Shown one piece after another: positions 29,139-37,261 of a stretch of 45,339 nt of DNA (positions are counted from its first letter, which is position 1; every line of letters starts with the position of its first letter). The notes below the pieces were generated by a model that was given only the letters and a program-made list of their open reading frames with translations, was not told the origin of the DNA and made no database searches. Made by a program: the position numbers and the translations under genes. This DNA is from Carboxylicivirga fragile. GTDB lineage: Bacteria > Bacteroidota > Bacteroidia > Bacteroidales > Marinilabiliaceae. The stretch covers positions 1 through 45,339 of the forward strand of contig JAFMVD010000049.1 of NCBI GenBank assembly GCA_025499625.1, read 5' to 3'.

Positions 29139-29984
29139 ATGGACTGGAGATATTGGTTGGTGGTTTTGGCAATAATAGTTGGAGCACAAGTTATTTCTAC
29201 CTTAATTAGAAAGCTGTTGAGCATATTTATTAAGCGTCAATCTAGGCGTGTGAATGTTGATCCAACCAATTTCTCATTTCTTAAAAACTCAATTTCTTTT
29301 GTCATATATACGGCTGCCTTAATTGCAATATTCTTTATAACCCCGTCGCTTAAATCGGTGAGTAAAGCATTATTTGCAAGTGCTGGTATTTTTGCAGCAA
29401 TTGTTGGTTTTGCTTCACAAAAGGCTTTTAGCAATATAATTGGAGGCATTTTTATTCTTATTTTTAGGCCTTTTAGGGTAACCGATGTAATTGAAATTGG
29501 AACCATTAATAAAGGAATTGTTGAAGAAATAACACTTCGCCATACTATTATTCGTAATTATGAGAATCGTCGTATTATAATACCTAACTCAGTAATAAGC
29601 GACGAAACAATAGTTAATAGTAACTTAATTGACGAAAAAATTAAGAAGTTTGTTGAATTTGACATAAGCTATGAGTCAGATATGGATTTAGCCAAAAAGA
29701 TTATTTATGAGGAGGCAATTAAACATCCATTAGTTCATGACAACCGTTCTGAAGAAGATATTAAAGAGAATAGACCTATGGTGATTACAAGAGTGATCCG
29801 CTTAGGCGAATATAGCGTAACCATACGGGCATATGTTTGGGCGAAATGCAACGACGACGCGTTTATTATTAACTGCGATATGAATGAATCAGTTAAAAAA
29901 CGTTTTGACGAAGAGGGTATCATTATCCCATACCCGCACAGAACAATCGTGCATAAAAATAAGGAATTAGATAATCACCAGTAA
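29139..29984 (+). CDS. MscS-family mechanosensitive channel
   Basis: This small-conductance mechanosensitive channel has 281 residues. One or two hydrophobic segments (about 5-20 and 50-70) precede the pore helix A-S-A-G-I-F-A-A-I-V-G-F-A-S-Q-K-A, which ends in the usual N-I-I-G-G-I-F-I segment and R-P-F-R-V-T-D-V-I. The cytoplasmic beta and alpha/beta domains follow (E-I-T-L-R-H-T, then I-P-N-S). It starts one base after the amidotransferase stop and ends 13 bases before the ATP-grasp gene, so the three are transcribed together. An export or osmotic relief role for a small solute made by the neighbouring enzymes is possible; general osmoprotection is the default. Confidence 0.9.
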   Translation: MDWRYWLVVLAIIVGAQVISTLIRKLLSIFIKRQSRRVNVDPTNFSFLKNSISFVIYTAALIAIFFITPSLKSVSKALFASAGIFAAIVGFASQKAFSNIIGGIFILIFRPFRVTDVIEIGTINKGIVEEITLRHTIIRNYENRRIIIPNSVISDETIVNSNLIDEKIKKFVEFDISYESDMDLAKKIIYEEAIKHPLVHDNRSEEDIKENRPMVITRVIRLGEYSVTIRAYVWAKCNDDAFIINCDMNESVKKRFDEEGIIIPYPHRTIVHKNKELDNHQ

Positions 29985-29997
29985 AACAAATAAAGAA

Positions 29998-32142
29998 ATG
30001 AAAGTAGCTTTAATATACAATAAAGACATTCATGGGGTAATCAATACCTTTGGAATGCAAAACAAAGAATTCTATAATGAAAATACAGTTAAAAAAGTTG
30101 CTCAAAGTCTTGAGAAAGCAGGACATAATGTTGCTGTATTGGATGGAAATAAACAGATTATAGAACGCTTAGAAAATTTCATGCCAAGTGTTAACGAAGG
30201 GGAACAGATGGGCATGGTTTTCAATATGGCCTATGGTATTCAGGGCGAAAGCCGTTATACGCATATTCCTAGCATGCTTGAAATGTTGGGCTTGCCTTAT
30301 GTTGGTTCATCTCCATCAGGACATGCCTTAGCCCTTGATAAAATACTAACAAAAATTATTTGGAAGAACAATAATTTACCAACACCTGATTTTTGGGTTT
30401 TTAATACGCCTGAGGAAAATATGGAATCGGTTAAATTCCCTGTAATTGTAAAACCAAAAATGGAAAGTGTATCTTTTGGATTAAAGGTAGTTTACAATCA
30501 AGAAGATTTACGTGAAGCGGTACACTTTATTGTTACGGAGTTTTCACAACAAGCTTTAGTGGAACAATTTATTCGAGGAAGAGAGTTTTGTGTTGGTTTA
30601 TTAGGTAATTCACCAGTAGAAACTTTTCCTGTATTAGAAATTGATTTAGATGGTGACCCGGATGCTATTCAAACCGTAGATGATAAAAAGCACAAACCTA
30701 AGAGAAAAGTTTGTCCAGCCAATATTTCAGCTGAACTTTCCGAAAAAATGCAAAAAATAAGTGTTGATGCCTTTAAAGCCTTAAACCTTCGTGATTTTGC
30801 CAGAGTAGATATCCGACTTGATGAGGAGGATAACATTTATCTGCTCGAAATAAATTCCATGGCAAGTATGGGCGAATCAGGCTCATACCCTGCAGCAGCA
30901 AAAGTGGCTGGTTATAACTATGAATCTTTGGTAAATAAAATGCTCGATGTGGCATCCGTAAGGTATTTCACAAATACGCTACCAAGTAATGCGGAGTCCG
31001 ATAAAAAAGGAAAAGTATCGCAAACAGCTCGCATGCGTACTTTTATAAAAACAAGGCAACAGCAAACGGAAAAATTCTTAAAAATATTAGTAGATACCGA
31101 TACGCATGTGCGAAATGTTGAAGGCGTTAATTATTGCAGTAACCTTTTAAGTACCGAGCTTAGCCAGTTAGGTTTTACCCAAGAAATATACCCTCAATTA
31201 GAGGTGGGTAATATCATGTATTTTTCAAATTCTTTTAATCCTGAGGTTGAGTATTTAATTGTTCAGCCCATTGACAATAGAGTAAAATTAGCCAAACATG
31301 AAAATTTTCATGAGCATGAACAATACCTGGAAGGAACAGGTATTTGGGAAAATAAAGGCGGAATTGCTATACTTCTTTCAGCTTTGCAAGCACTAAAGTT
31401 TACCCGTAATTTAAAAAAACTAAACATTGGCATCCTACTGGTAACCGACTCTACTATTGATGGACGTTACTCTAAAGCAATAATTCAACAAAAATCAGAA
31501 AAGGCCAATAAAGTCATTTCATTAAGTGGCTCATCAAAAAAAGGAGGATTAATACTTTCTCGTTCTGGTTCTGCCCTATTTCGCTTCGAAACAAAGCTTT
31601 TGAAAAAAGATAGTCCCGAAAATGTTTCGAGTACTGCCATGAATTTCAATAAAACTCTGGCAGCTATTACGGATATTTCAAGAAACGACAGAAATAACAT
31701 TATTGCTCCATTTGATATTGAATTTAAAAGTAATATTTTCAAAATGTATGCCTATGGTTCAGCCGGTATTAGTGTTCGCCATAATTCACCTGATATTTTA
31801 GCCGGTATTGAATCGAAGATTCAGAAGATTTTGACACAACAAAAACGTAGTAAAATATACCAGGTTCAATTTGAAGGAGGTTTAAAGCGTCCGGCAATGA
31901 CAGCGTCTGAGAATTCAAAAGAATTTTATAAAAGCGTACAAGCAATAGCTAAGAAAATTGATGTGCGAATAACAGAAGAACATCGTTGGAGTTCAGCTGA
32001 CATCTGCCATATACAAAAGGAGATTGCAAAAATTGACGGCCTAGGTCCTGTTGGCGAATTTTTGCCTTCAGAAAATGAACGAATCATTAGGCATAGTATA
32101 ATCGAACGAGCTTTATTATTATCGCTTATTCTTAAAGCTTAA
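29998..32142 (+). CDS. Ddl-like ATP-grasp ligase fused to a degenerate M20-peptidase-like domain
   Basis: This 714-residue cytoplasmic protein joins two domains. Residues 1-320 are an ATP-grasp ligase related to D-Ala-D-Ala ligase, with a V-K-P-K-M-E-S-V-S-F-G-L phosphate loop and metal residues in V-D-I-R-L-D and L-L-E-I-N-S-M-A-S. Residues ~345-714 follow the M20 peptidase fold from its G-x-x-x-N-K-G-G-I-A turn to D-G-L-G-P-V-G, but the metal-binding positions are changed: the H-x-D motif reads P424-I-D426, the bridging aspartate is E451, the E-E pair reads S485-T486, and the final histidine is P690. The second half is therefore probably a binding domain. I know of no characterised protein with this architecture. 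An amide-forming reaction between amino acids is the best guess. Confidence 0.82.
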   Translation: MKVALIYNKDIHGVINTFGMQNKEFYNENTVKKVAQSLEKAGHNVAVLDGNKQIIERLENFMPSVNEGEQMGMVFNMAYGIQGESRYTHIPSMLEMLGLPYVGSSPSGHALALDKILTKIIWKNNNLPTPDFWVFNTPEENMESVKFPVIVKPKMESVSFGLKVVYNQEDLREAVHFIVTEFSQQALVEQFIRGREFCVGLLGNSPVETFPVLEIDLDGDPDAIQTVDDKKHKPKRKVCPANISAELSEKMQKISVDAFKALNLRDFARVDIRLDEEDNIYLLEINSMASMGESGSYPAAAKVAGYNYESLVNKMLDVASVRYFTNTLPSNAESDKKGKVSQTARMRTFIKTRQQQTEKFLKILVDTDTHVRNVEGVNYCSNLLSTELSQLGFTQEIYPQLEVGNIMYFSNSFNPEVEYLIVQPIDNRVKLAKHENFHEHEQYLEGTGIWENKGGIAILLSALQALKFTRNLKKLNIGILLVTDSTIDGRYSKAIIQQKSEKANKVISLSGSSKKGGLILSRSGSALFRFETKLLKKDSPENVSSTAMNFNKTLAAITDISRNDRNNIIAPFDIEFKSNIFKMYAYGSAGISVRHNSPDILAGIESKIQKILTQQKRSKIYQVQFEGGLKRPAMTASENSKEFYKSVQAIAKKIDVRITEEHRWSSADICHIQKEIAKIDGLGPVGEFLPSENERIIRHSIIERALLLSLILKA

Positions 32143-32706
32143 GAGTAATGTCAATTGCAGGCTCTTTGGCCGACTTGTATGGCACTAATGTCTTCAAATC
32201 TGTCCAATGAGTCTGCAATACCGATTCTTCAAATTAACAACTAGGTCTTTGTAAAAGAATAATAGGCTGGAAGTATTCCTATGAGGTAAGCAGCATTCCG
32301 AAGTGGGATTTTATTAATTTTAGAGGCTTCCAGTATAGATGCCAGCAGGGCATAACAGCAACTTTCTACTTTTACTAATTAATATTGATTAGTATCCGAC
32401 TAATGAATTATATGCAACTCCCCCGATAACTATCGTGATGGAGTTGTTTTACTTAGGTAATATGGATCATCTGTTCATCTCCTTTTAATTCTGCATAAGT
32501 TGTGGTTTTCGTTTTTTAATTGGTAGGGATTTGTTTAAAAAATATTAGTTTTATGCTAATGAAGATCAAATGACAAGATAAATATAGTTAATGCGCTTTA
32601 TCTACGAAAAATCAATAAGCAGTTATGATAGGGCTGTTAGACAGTGAGATATAATGGGGCAAGTCCTTTTTCATACTTTGTTCAGACCTTTTTCAACCTA
32701 TAAGTT
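32143..32706. other. Intergenic region with inverted repeats
   Basis: No convincing gene is present. CTGGAAG (32267-32273) and CTTCCAG (32327-32333) form an inverted repeat, and a strong hairpin lies at 32415-32446 (listed separately). On the minus strand two short frames near 32140-32240 and 32265-32350 read like protein fragments, but they are interrupted and unrecognised. Confidence 0.4.
32415..32450 (+). terminator. Hairpin with CGATA/TATCG core and T4 tail
   Basis: CAACTCC (32415-32421) pairs with GGAGTTG (32440-32446), and an inner CGATA/TATCG stem with an AAC-type turn lies between them; TTTT follows. It could terminate transcripts from the ATP-grasp operon about 270 bases upstream, or be a member of a dispersed palindrome family, since similar cores occur at 39456 and 45162. 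Confidence 0.5.
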
Positions 32707-32738
32707 TTTCTTTACTCAAGTGTTTAGCAATAGATTTG
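32707..32738 (+). promoter_or_regulatory. Promoter-like -33/-7 pair for the secreted protein/LuxR pair
   Basis: TAGATTTG (32731-32738) matches TAnnTTTG exactly. TTTC (32707-32710), 20 bases upstream, is one base off the -33 TTTG. Transcription would start near 32745, 25 bases before the ATG at 32770. Confidence 0.5.
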
Positions 32739-32769
32739 TTTGAAAATTGTTAAACTTAAAAAATGAATT

Positions 32770-33246
32770 ATGAAAAAAAGAACATCTTATCTAATTATTG
32801 GAATCTTATTTATTTCATTAACGGCATTAGGGCAGACTAAAGAAGAGGCATTTTTTTCAGGTAAGGATTATAATGCCAAAGAAAAGATTTTTTTTTCACC
32901 TCAGGGTTCCAGAACCAAGGTGGACATGGAAAGAACGATTGAATTGGAACATGATTCAAAAACGGAAGAAGTTTTTATCGAAATCAAAGAAAAAGACCAA
33001 CAATTGCTATTAGTGATTAGTAGCTCAGTTAGAGATGGTAAACTGACCATAGAACTATATGATCCAAATAATACAAAGCAAGGAAACTACACAATTGAGA
33101 CCCAATTACAATCAAAGAAGAAGGAGCAAGTCAATGGCAATATTCGAAAAGCTATAAACGAACCTCAATCTGGTAATTGGAGAGTGAAAATAATACCGAA
33201 AGATGTAACAGGAGATGTTAAAATAGTTACAGTTATTAATGAATAA
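32770..33246 (+). CDS. Small secreted protein, beta-sandwich-like, function unknown
   Basis: This is a 158-residue protein with a clear signal peptide (M-K-K-R-T, hydrophobic core, cleavage after A-L-G-Q). The mature part is rich in charged residues and beta-strand patterns. It ends with N-E-P-Q-S-G-N-W-R-V-K-I-I-P, reminiscent of PPC-type or proprotein-convertase-like beta-sandwich domains in secreted Bacteroidota proteins; I do not recognise a family. Its last eight bases overlap the start of the next gene, a membrane-anchored LuxR-type regulator, so the two are co-translated. It may be the periplasmic ligand or modulator of that regulator. Confidence 0.75.
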   Translation: MKKRTSYLIIGILFISLTALGQTKEEAFFSGKDYNAKEKIFFSPQGSRTKVDMERTIELEHDSKTEEVFIEIKEKDQQLLLVISSSVRDGKLTIELYDPNNTKQGNYTIETQLQSKKKEQVNGNIRKAINEPQSGNWRVKIIPKDVTGDVKIVTVINE

Positions 33247-34258
33247 GATAAATATGACCATCCCTTTTCTTAATCGTTTTATTGTATTGTTACTGTTTTA
33301 TCTCTTTCATAACCCTTGCCTAATTATGGGACAGGCAAATGGTAATTCTGTAATTTCTGGGAAATTGTCAATAGATGATTCATGGGATTCAAAAATTTAT
33401 ATTTCCTATATTCCAACATATGATGACATGTATTTAATGTCAAATGAAATGATAGTAGCTGAGACTTACATTGATAGTCTAGGTTATTTTGAATTTAAAA
33501 TTGATTATTTGCCAAAAGGAGAAAACCTGTACCGATTACATCTTGCAAAAAAGGGCGATACACGAGCTACACTAATTATTGGCGGAAAAGATGAAAACCA
33601 TTTGTTCTTTATTTTAAATCATCCTTCAAAAGTTGATTTTACAAGCTTATCCACATATCCGCCATTTAAAAAGATAATCTATAAAAACTCAGGAGTGAAT
33701 AATGCTTTTCAGCAAATCAGTGATATGGTTTTTATTTCTGATAGCATTGCTAGTGGGAGTACTGCGACAAAAAGATTACTGATTGAAAAACAATTACAAA
33801 ATGATTTATTGTCAATTGCAGATACTTCAAGTAATTTTTTAGTTGGACTGTATGCCATCTATAAAAGCAAGTTTGAATCCAATTACCAATCAAATGCAGA
33901 TTTCTATGATTCATATGTAAATAAATGGCAGAATGAGGATAATACTTACTTAAGTTCATTTGTAAGAAAGTTTCCTAAGCGTAGTAACAGCATTTTTATT
34001 TTTCTAATTGTTGTTTTCACCATAACCATAGCGGTGATAGGTTTATTTCTTGGAAGACTTTGGCTAGATCCAAATAGAAATATCAAGAAATTGAGTATTC
34101 AGGAAAGAAAAGTATTTGAATTACTTAAGCAAGGAGATACAAATCAAGAAATTGCTAATGGTCTAAATATTGGCTTGAGTACAGTAAAGTCTCATGTAAG
34201 CAGTATTTACTCGAAGTTAAATATCAAGTCAAGAAAAGAGATTACGAGCATAAAATAA
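33239..34258 (+). CDS. Membrane-anchored LuxR-type regulator with periplasmic domain
   Basis: This 339-residue protein has an N-terminal signal or anchor (residues ~8-32) and a periplasmic domain (~35-245). The G-K-L-S-I-D start of that domain, its D-S-L-G-Y-F-E-F strand and long helices recall DUF4369-like sensors. A transmembrane helix follows at ~249-272, then a cytoplasmic LuxR/GerE helix-turn-helix (~282-339, with L-S-I-Q-E-R-K-V-F-E-L-L and N-Q-E-I-A-N-G-L-N-I-G-L-S-T-V-K-S-H). It is a one-component transmembrane regulator with no kinase or receiver domain. The ATG at 33239 overlaps the upstream secreted-protein gene by eight bases. The target genes are unknown. Confidence 0.85.
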   Translation: MNKINMTIPFLNRFIVLLLFYLFHNPCLIMGQANGNSVISGKLSIDDSWDSKIYISYIPTYDDMYLMSNEMIVAETYIDSLGYFEFKIDYLPKGENLYRLHLAKKGDTRATLIIGGKDENHLFFILNHPSKVDFTSLSTYPPFKKIIYKNSGVNNAFQQISDMVFISDSIASGSTATKRLLIEKQLQNDLLSIADTSSNFLVGLYAIYKSKFESNYQSNADFYDSYVNKWQNEDNTYLSSFVRKFPKRSNSIFIFLIVVFTITIAVIGLFLGRLWLDPNRNIKKLSIQERKVFELLKQGDTNQEIANGLNIGLSTVKSHVSSIYSKLNIKSRKEITSIK

Positions 34259-34279
34259 TAATGTGTGGTAACATGCGCT

Positions 34280-34304
34280 TTAGCTCACTGTATAAGTGCG
34301 CTAA
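34280..34304. repeat. Intergenic hairpin
   Basis: TTAGCTCACT (34280-34289) pairs with AGTGCGCTAA (34295-34304) with one mismatch and a five-base loop. No T tract follows, so it is a weak terminator or an RNA structure after the LuxR-type gene. Confidence 0.4.
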
Positions 34305-34405
34305 GGCTTATAATTCCTTATTTCTTTCGAAAGCTCTAATTCTTCGCTGACAAATATCATAAGTATGTAAGCGTATAAAACATAGCTACATTCTTATAAA
34401 GCTCT

Positions 34406-34413
34406 TATATTTG
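34406..34413 (+). promoter_or_regulatory. -7 box of the M20 peptidase promoter
   Basis: TATATTTG matches the Bacteroidota TAnnTTTG consensus 44 bases before the ATG at 34457. No TTTG was found 19-21 bases upstream, so only half of the promoter is supported. Confidence 0.35.
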
Positions 34414-34456
34414 AGACGCATCAGAAAACAAAATAAAACCACTAAAAATCTACAAG

Positions 34457-35533
34457 ATGTCACAAAGAATGATAGATCAATTTATGGAAATGGTTCAAAT
34501 AGATAGTGAATCGGGCAACGAGGCCAATTTCATAAACTATTTAGAAAAAGAATTCCAGAAACTGGGAGCCACAACTCAACAGGATAGTTATGGCAATTTG
34601 GTAGCTAAATTACCGGCTATTGGATGTGAAGGTAAAGATCCGATTTTACTTTCGTGTCATGCCGATACGGTTAAGCCTGGAGTAGGCATAGAGCCTATTA
34701 TTGTGGATGGTGTTATTCGTTCAAAAGGCGATACCATACTAGGAGCCGATGATAAAGCTGGTATTGCTGAAATGCTTGAAGCTTTAAGAATTGCTGAAGT
34801 TCGTCCGCCTGTTGAAGTTGCCATTTGCCGTGAAGAAGAAATAGGTTTATTTGGGGTTAAGAATCTTGATTATAGCTTACTCACCGCTAAGAAAGGTTTC
34901 TTATTAGATAACGATACTTTAGATACTATCATCATAGGTGGACCATCATACTTTACCTTTGATGTTACTGTTAAAGGTAAAGCTGCTCACGCAGGTATGG
35001 AGCCTGAGAAAGGAATCAACGCCATCCTTGCTGCTTCAAAAGCAATTACTGCTTTAAGACTAGGTCGTCTTGACGAAGAAACCACAGCCAATGTGGGCAT
35101 TATTGAAGGAGGAATCGTTAGAAACGGGGTGCCTGACCATGTGGTGTTTAAAGCAGAATGCCGAAGCCTGACTCACGATAAAGCGGCTAAGTTGGCTGAG
35201 GAAATGAAAGCAATCATTATTCGTGAAGTAGAATCAGTTGGCGCTAGTGTTGAAATAGATGAGAATAACTTGTGTAAGGCTGTAAATATTCCGGAGGATG
35301 CCTTTACGGTTTCTCAATCGAAAAAAGCCTTAAAAACGGTTGGCATAGATGCTAAAGCTACTTTTATGACTGGTTTTACCGATGCTTCGATCTACAATAA
35401 TATGGGTATTGAAATGGCCGTTGTTGGCATTGGTGCGCGTAACGAACATTCAACAGATGAGCATATTTATATCACTGATATGGAGAAAGCTTTAGCCATG
35501 GTGGTTGAGTTATTACGTTTATCTTCGTTATAA
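34457..35533 (+). CDS. M20-family zinc peptidase, PepT-like
   Basis: This is a cytoplasmic aminopeptidase or di/tripeptidase of 358 residues. The catalytic-domain metal ligands are all present: S-C-H68-A-D70-T, L-G-A-D-D-K-A-G around residue 98, a C-R-E-E-E-I-G-L-F-G glutamate pair, and E-H-S-T-D-E-H near the C-terminus. The central dimerisation domain begins A-A-H-A-G-M-E-P. The pattern is closest to the PepT-like branch of M20, somewhat shorter than E. coli PepT (about 408). It has its own -7 box and ends in a bidirectional terminator. It contrasts with the metal-less M20-like domain 2.3 kb upstream. Confidence 0.9.
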   Translation: MSQRMIDQFMEMVQIDSESGNEANFINYLEKEFQKLGATTQQDSYGNLVAKLPAIGCEGKDPILLSCHADTVKPGVGIEPIIVDGVIRSKGDTILGADDKAGIAEMLEALRIAEVRPPVEVAICREEEIGLFGVKNLDYSLLTAKKGFLLDNDTLDTIIIGGPSYFTFDVTVKGKAAHAGMEPEKGINAILAASKAITALRLGRLDEETTANVGIIEGGIVRNGVPDHVVFKAECRSLTHDKAAKLAEEMKAIIIREVESVGASVEIDENNLCKAVNIPEDAFTVSQSKKALKTVGIDAKATFMTGFTDASIYNNMGIEMAVVGIGARNEHSTDEHIYITDMEKALAMVVELLRLSSL

Positions 35534-35561
35534 ATAATACGATCAAATATTATTACAATGG

Positions 35562-35593
35562 GGGCTATGTTCGAATTTGGGCATAGCCTTCTT
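35562..35593. terminator. Bidirectional terminator between convergent genes
   Basis: GGCTATG (35563-35569) and CATAGCC (35582-35588) form a perfect seven-base stem between the plus-strand M20 gene and the minus-strand oxidoreductase gene, followed by TTCTTT on the plus strand. It is placed to stop transcripts from both sides. Confidence 0.65.
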
Positions 35594-35595
35594 TG

Positions 35596-36642
35596 CTACT
35601 GTTTTAGATAAAATCGTTGAATGTTAAGCTCAGGATTTAATGGGGCGTGGTTTAGTAAATAGTCGCAAAATTGCTTTCCTAGCAGTGGTACCAGCATATA
35701 ACCCTTTGCTCCCAAACCATTAAAGATATACAATTTTTTTTCGCTTTTATGTTGACCCATTATTGGCCTTCGGTCTTTAACGGTGGGGCGCACACCAGCT
35801 TCCTGAGTTATAATTTTGGGTTCAATATCGGTAATGTACTTTAAGTTTCTTAAGAGTTCCTCTCTGGCCTCATCTGTAGTGTTGGTGCTAATGTTGTGCC
35901 ATTCGTAAGTCGCACCAATTCTAAATTGTTGCTTGCCTAAAGGCAGGATAAAGCATTTGCGATTCAATGATTCGTGTTCAGGTATTCCTTCCATCTCAAC
36001 TTTTAAAGTTTGTCCTTTTGTGGGATCCACAGGTAGTTCCTTAAAAAACGGATTATTGCGTACTTCAAATCCCTCGCAGAAAATAATCTTAGAATAAGTT
36101 ATGCCTTTATAATTATCGGCTTCAATTTTTGTATAGTCAAAATCTTGGCGAAGAAAATTGGCATTACTTTTTAACCAAGCTTCCATCTTTTTAAAAAATG
36201 TGGCGACATCAACACAGTAAGCCGATTTTACTCTTGCCGATCCGTAAGGATTTTTGGCTAGATTATATGTTTCATCATCTTTGTTGATGGAATGCATGTA
36301 GGGTTTAAATTCATTTTGTTCTTGCTTCTTAAGCCAGTACCCACGTTCCTGCTCCGACGAAAATAAGCGTCTGATATTTAACGGGATCAGTAATTTGCTT
36401 GATGTTTCTTCTTCTAACTGTGTGTAAAACGGTATTAGGTATTCCATAACATCGTCTACCATCCAACTCTTTGTCATTCGCCTAAAAACCAACGGAGTTA
36501 TTAAACCTGCAGCAATTTTCGAACTCCAATTCTTACCCTTATCTATTATGGTAACGGGCACATGGCGTTTGCTTAGTTGGTAAGCCAAACAAATACCTGC
36601 TAAACCGGCACCTACAATTATAATCCGCTCTTTTTCCTTCAT
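35596..36642 (-). CDS. FAD-dependent oxidoreductase (DAO/glycine oxidase fold)
   Basis: This is a 348-residue flavoprotein. The N-terminal dinucleotide-binding motif G-A-G-L-A-G (residues ~11-16) is followed by the acidic end of strand 2 (I-I-D-K-G). The C-terminal R-I-G-A-T-Y-E-W and G-V-R-P-T-V-K-D-R-R-P segments belong to the D-amino-acid oxidase superfamily. The substrate is unknown. It lies on the same strand as the glycyl radical enzyme locus, 67 bases beyond a truncated permease, so it may or may not belong to that unit. Many Bacteroidota carry similar unlinked genes. Confidence 0.82.
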   Translation of the reverse strand: MKEKERIIIVGAGLAGICLAYQLSKRHVPVTIIDKGKNWSSKIAAGLITPLVFRRMTKSWMVDDVMEYLIPFYTQLEEETSSKLLIPLNIRRLFSSEQERGYWLKKQEQNEFKPYMHSINKDDETYNLAKNPYGSARVKSAYCVDVATFFKKMEAWLKSNANFLRQDFDYTKIEADNYKGITYSKIIFCEGFEVRNNPFFKELPVDPTKGQTLKVEMEGIPEHESLNRKCFILPLGKQQFRIGATYEWHNISTNTTDEAREELLRNLKYITDIEPKIITQEAGVRPTVKDRRPIMGQHKSEKKLYIFNGLGAKGYMLVPLLGKQFCDYLLNHAPLNPELNIQRFYLKQ

Positions 36643-36709
36643 TTAATAGCTATAATAATATGCATACAAGGTAAAACACATAAATGTCGTTATTACCCAT
36701 GCTTTATAA

Positions 36710-36820
36710 CTATGAGAAATGTATTTGGTTTAAATTAAATTTAAAAGGTATGGCAAAGGTGCCAGAAAAAGTACCAGCTAAAATAACCAGTAACATTCCG
36801 CCAATTATATTTATTTCCAT
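36710..36820 (-). pseudogene. Truncated start of a RhaT-like sugar permease
   Basis: An ATG three bases after the cupin stop opens a 36-residue frame: a short start, then a hydrophobic helix with I-L-A-G-T-F-S-G-T-F-A-I-P-F-K. This resembles the first transmembrane helix of RhaT/DMT-type sugar permeases in this phylum, where A-x-P-F-K or Y-x-P-F-K ends helix 1. The frame then runs into unrelated sequence and a stop, and no continuation appears in other frames before the oxidoreductase gene. Operon-like spacing to the cupin suggests a permease once completed the glycyl radical enzyme unit and was lost by deletion. A tiny membrane peptide is an alternative. Confidence 0.5.
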
Positions 36821-36823
36821 AGT

Positions 36824-37249
36824 TTAGTTGTTTAAGAGTTGATTCACCTGTTGATGAAGATCCTTTTTTTCATCCTCATTGAGATAATGAAACTCATAAT
36901 CGCCATCCGGCAAGGGAAGGTGAGTATTGGCATCTTCAATAATTAATACTTTAGAACCCTTATACATGGCAATGTTGTGCCATACGTCTTTACGAATATT
37001 GTAAGTGATGCCTGGTTTCATTAACTGAAGATCATATTTAATATCGTCTTGGTCTAGTTTAGCTGCAATCAAAACGGCTTTCCCTTCAACCAAAAAAAAG
37101 GCTTCATCTGTTTTGTGATGAATGTCCAATCGTTCAATGGCTTCTAACTCTTCCTCGGGCGCATGATTTAACTGTGCAACTTGCCAGGTAGGCGTTATTA
37201 AATATGGATTATAGCCTTCTTTAGTATGTTCGTATTTGTCGATTATCAT
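36824..37249 (-). CDS. Small cupin protein
   Basis: This 141-residue protein has one cupin barrel. The first motif is H-H-K-T-D-E-A-F-F-L-V-E-G-K, a metal-binding-like arrangement; the second is around D-V-W-H-N-I-A. Such cupins in sugar loci often act as isomerases, epimerases or metal-dependent lyases, or as ligand sensors. The gene starts 12 bases after the glycyl radical enzyme stop, so they are co-transcribed. It probably acts on the substrate or product of that enzyme. I do not recognise a closer family. Confidence 0.8.
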   Translation of the reverse strand: MIIDKYEHTKEGYNPYLITPTWQVAQLNHAPEEELEAIERLDIHHKTDEAFFLVEGKAVLIAAKLDQDDIKYDLQLMKPGITYNIRKDVWHNIAMYKGSKVLIIEDANTHLPLPDGDYEFHYLNEDEKKDLHQQVNQLLNN

Positions 37250-37261
37250 AGTTAGTTCAGT

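Noticed and set aside
32140-32350. Minus-strand peptide fragments (one ending P-A-I-D-I-T-L-K-L, another with P-L-R-N-A-A-Y-L-I-G)
   Set aside because: They read like protein but lie in different frames with stops between, have no start, and one overlaps the end of the ATP-grasp gene. At most an old gene remnant; not supportable.
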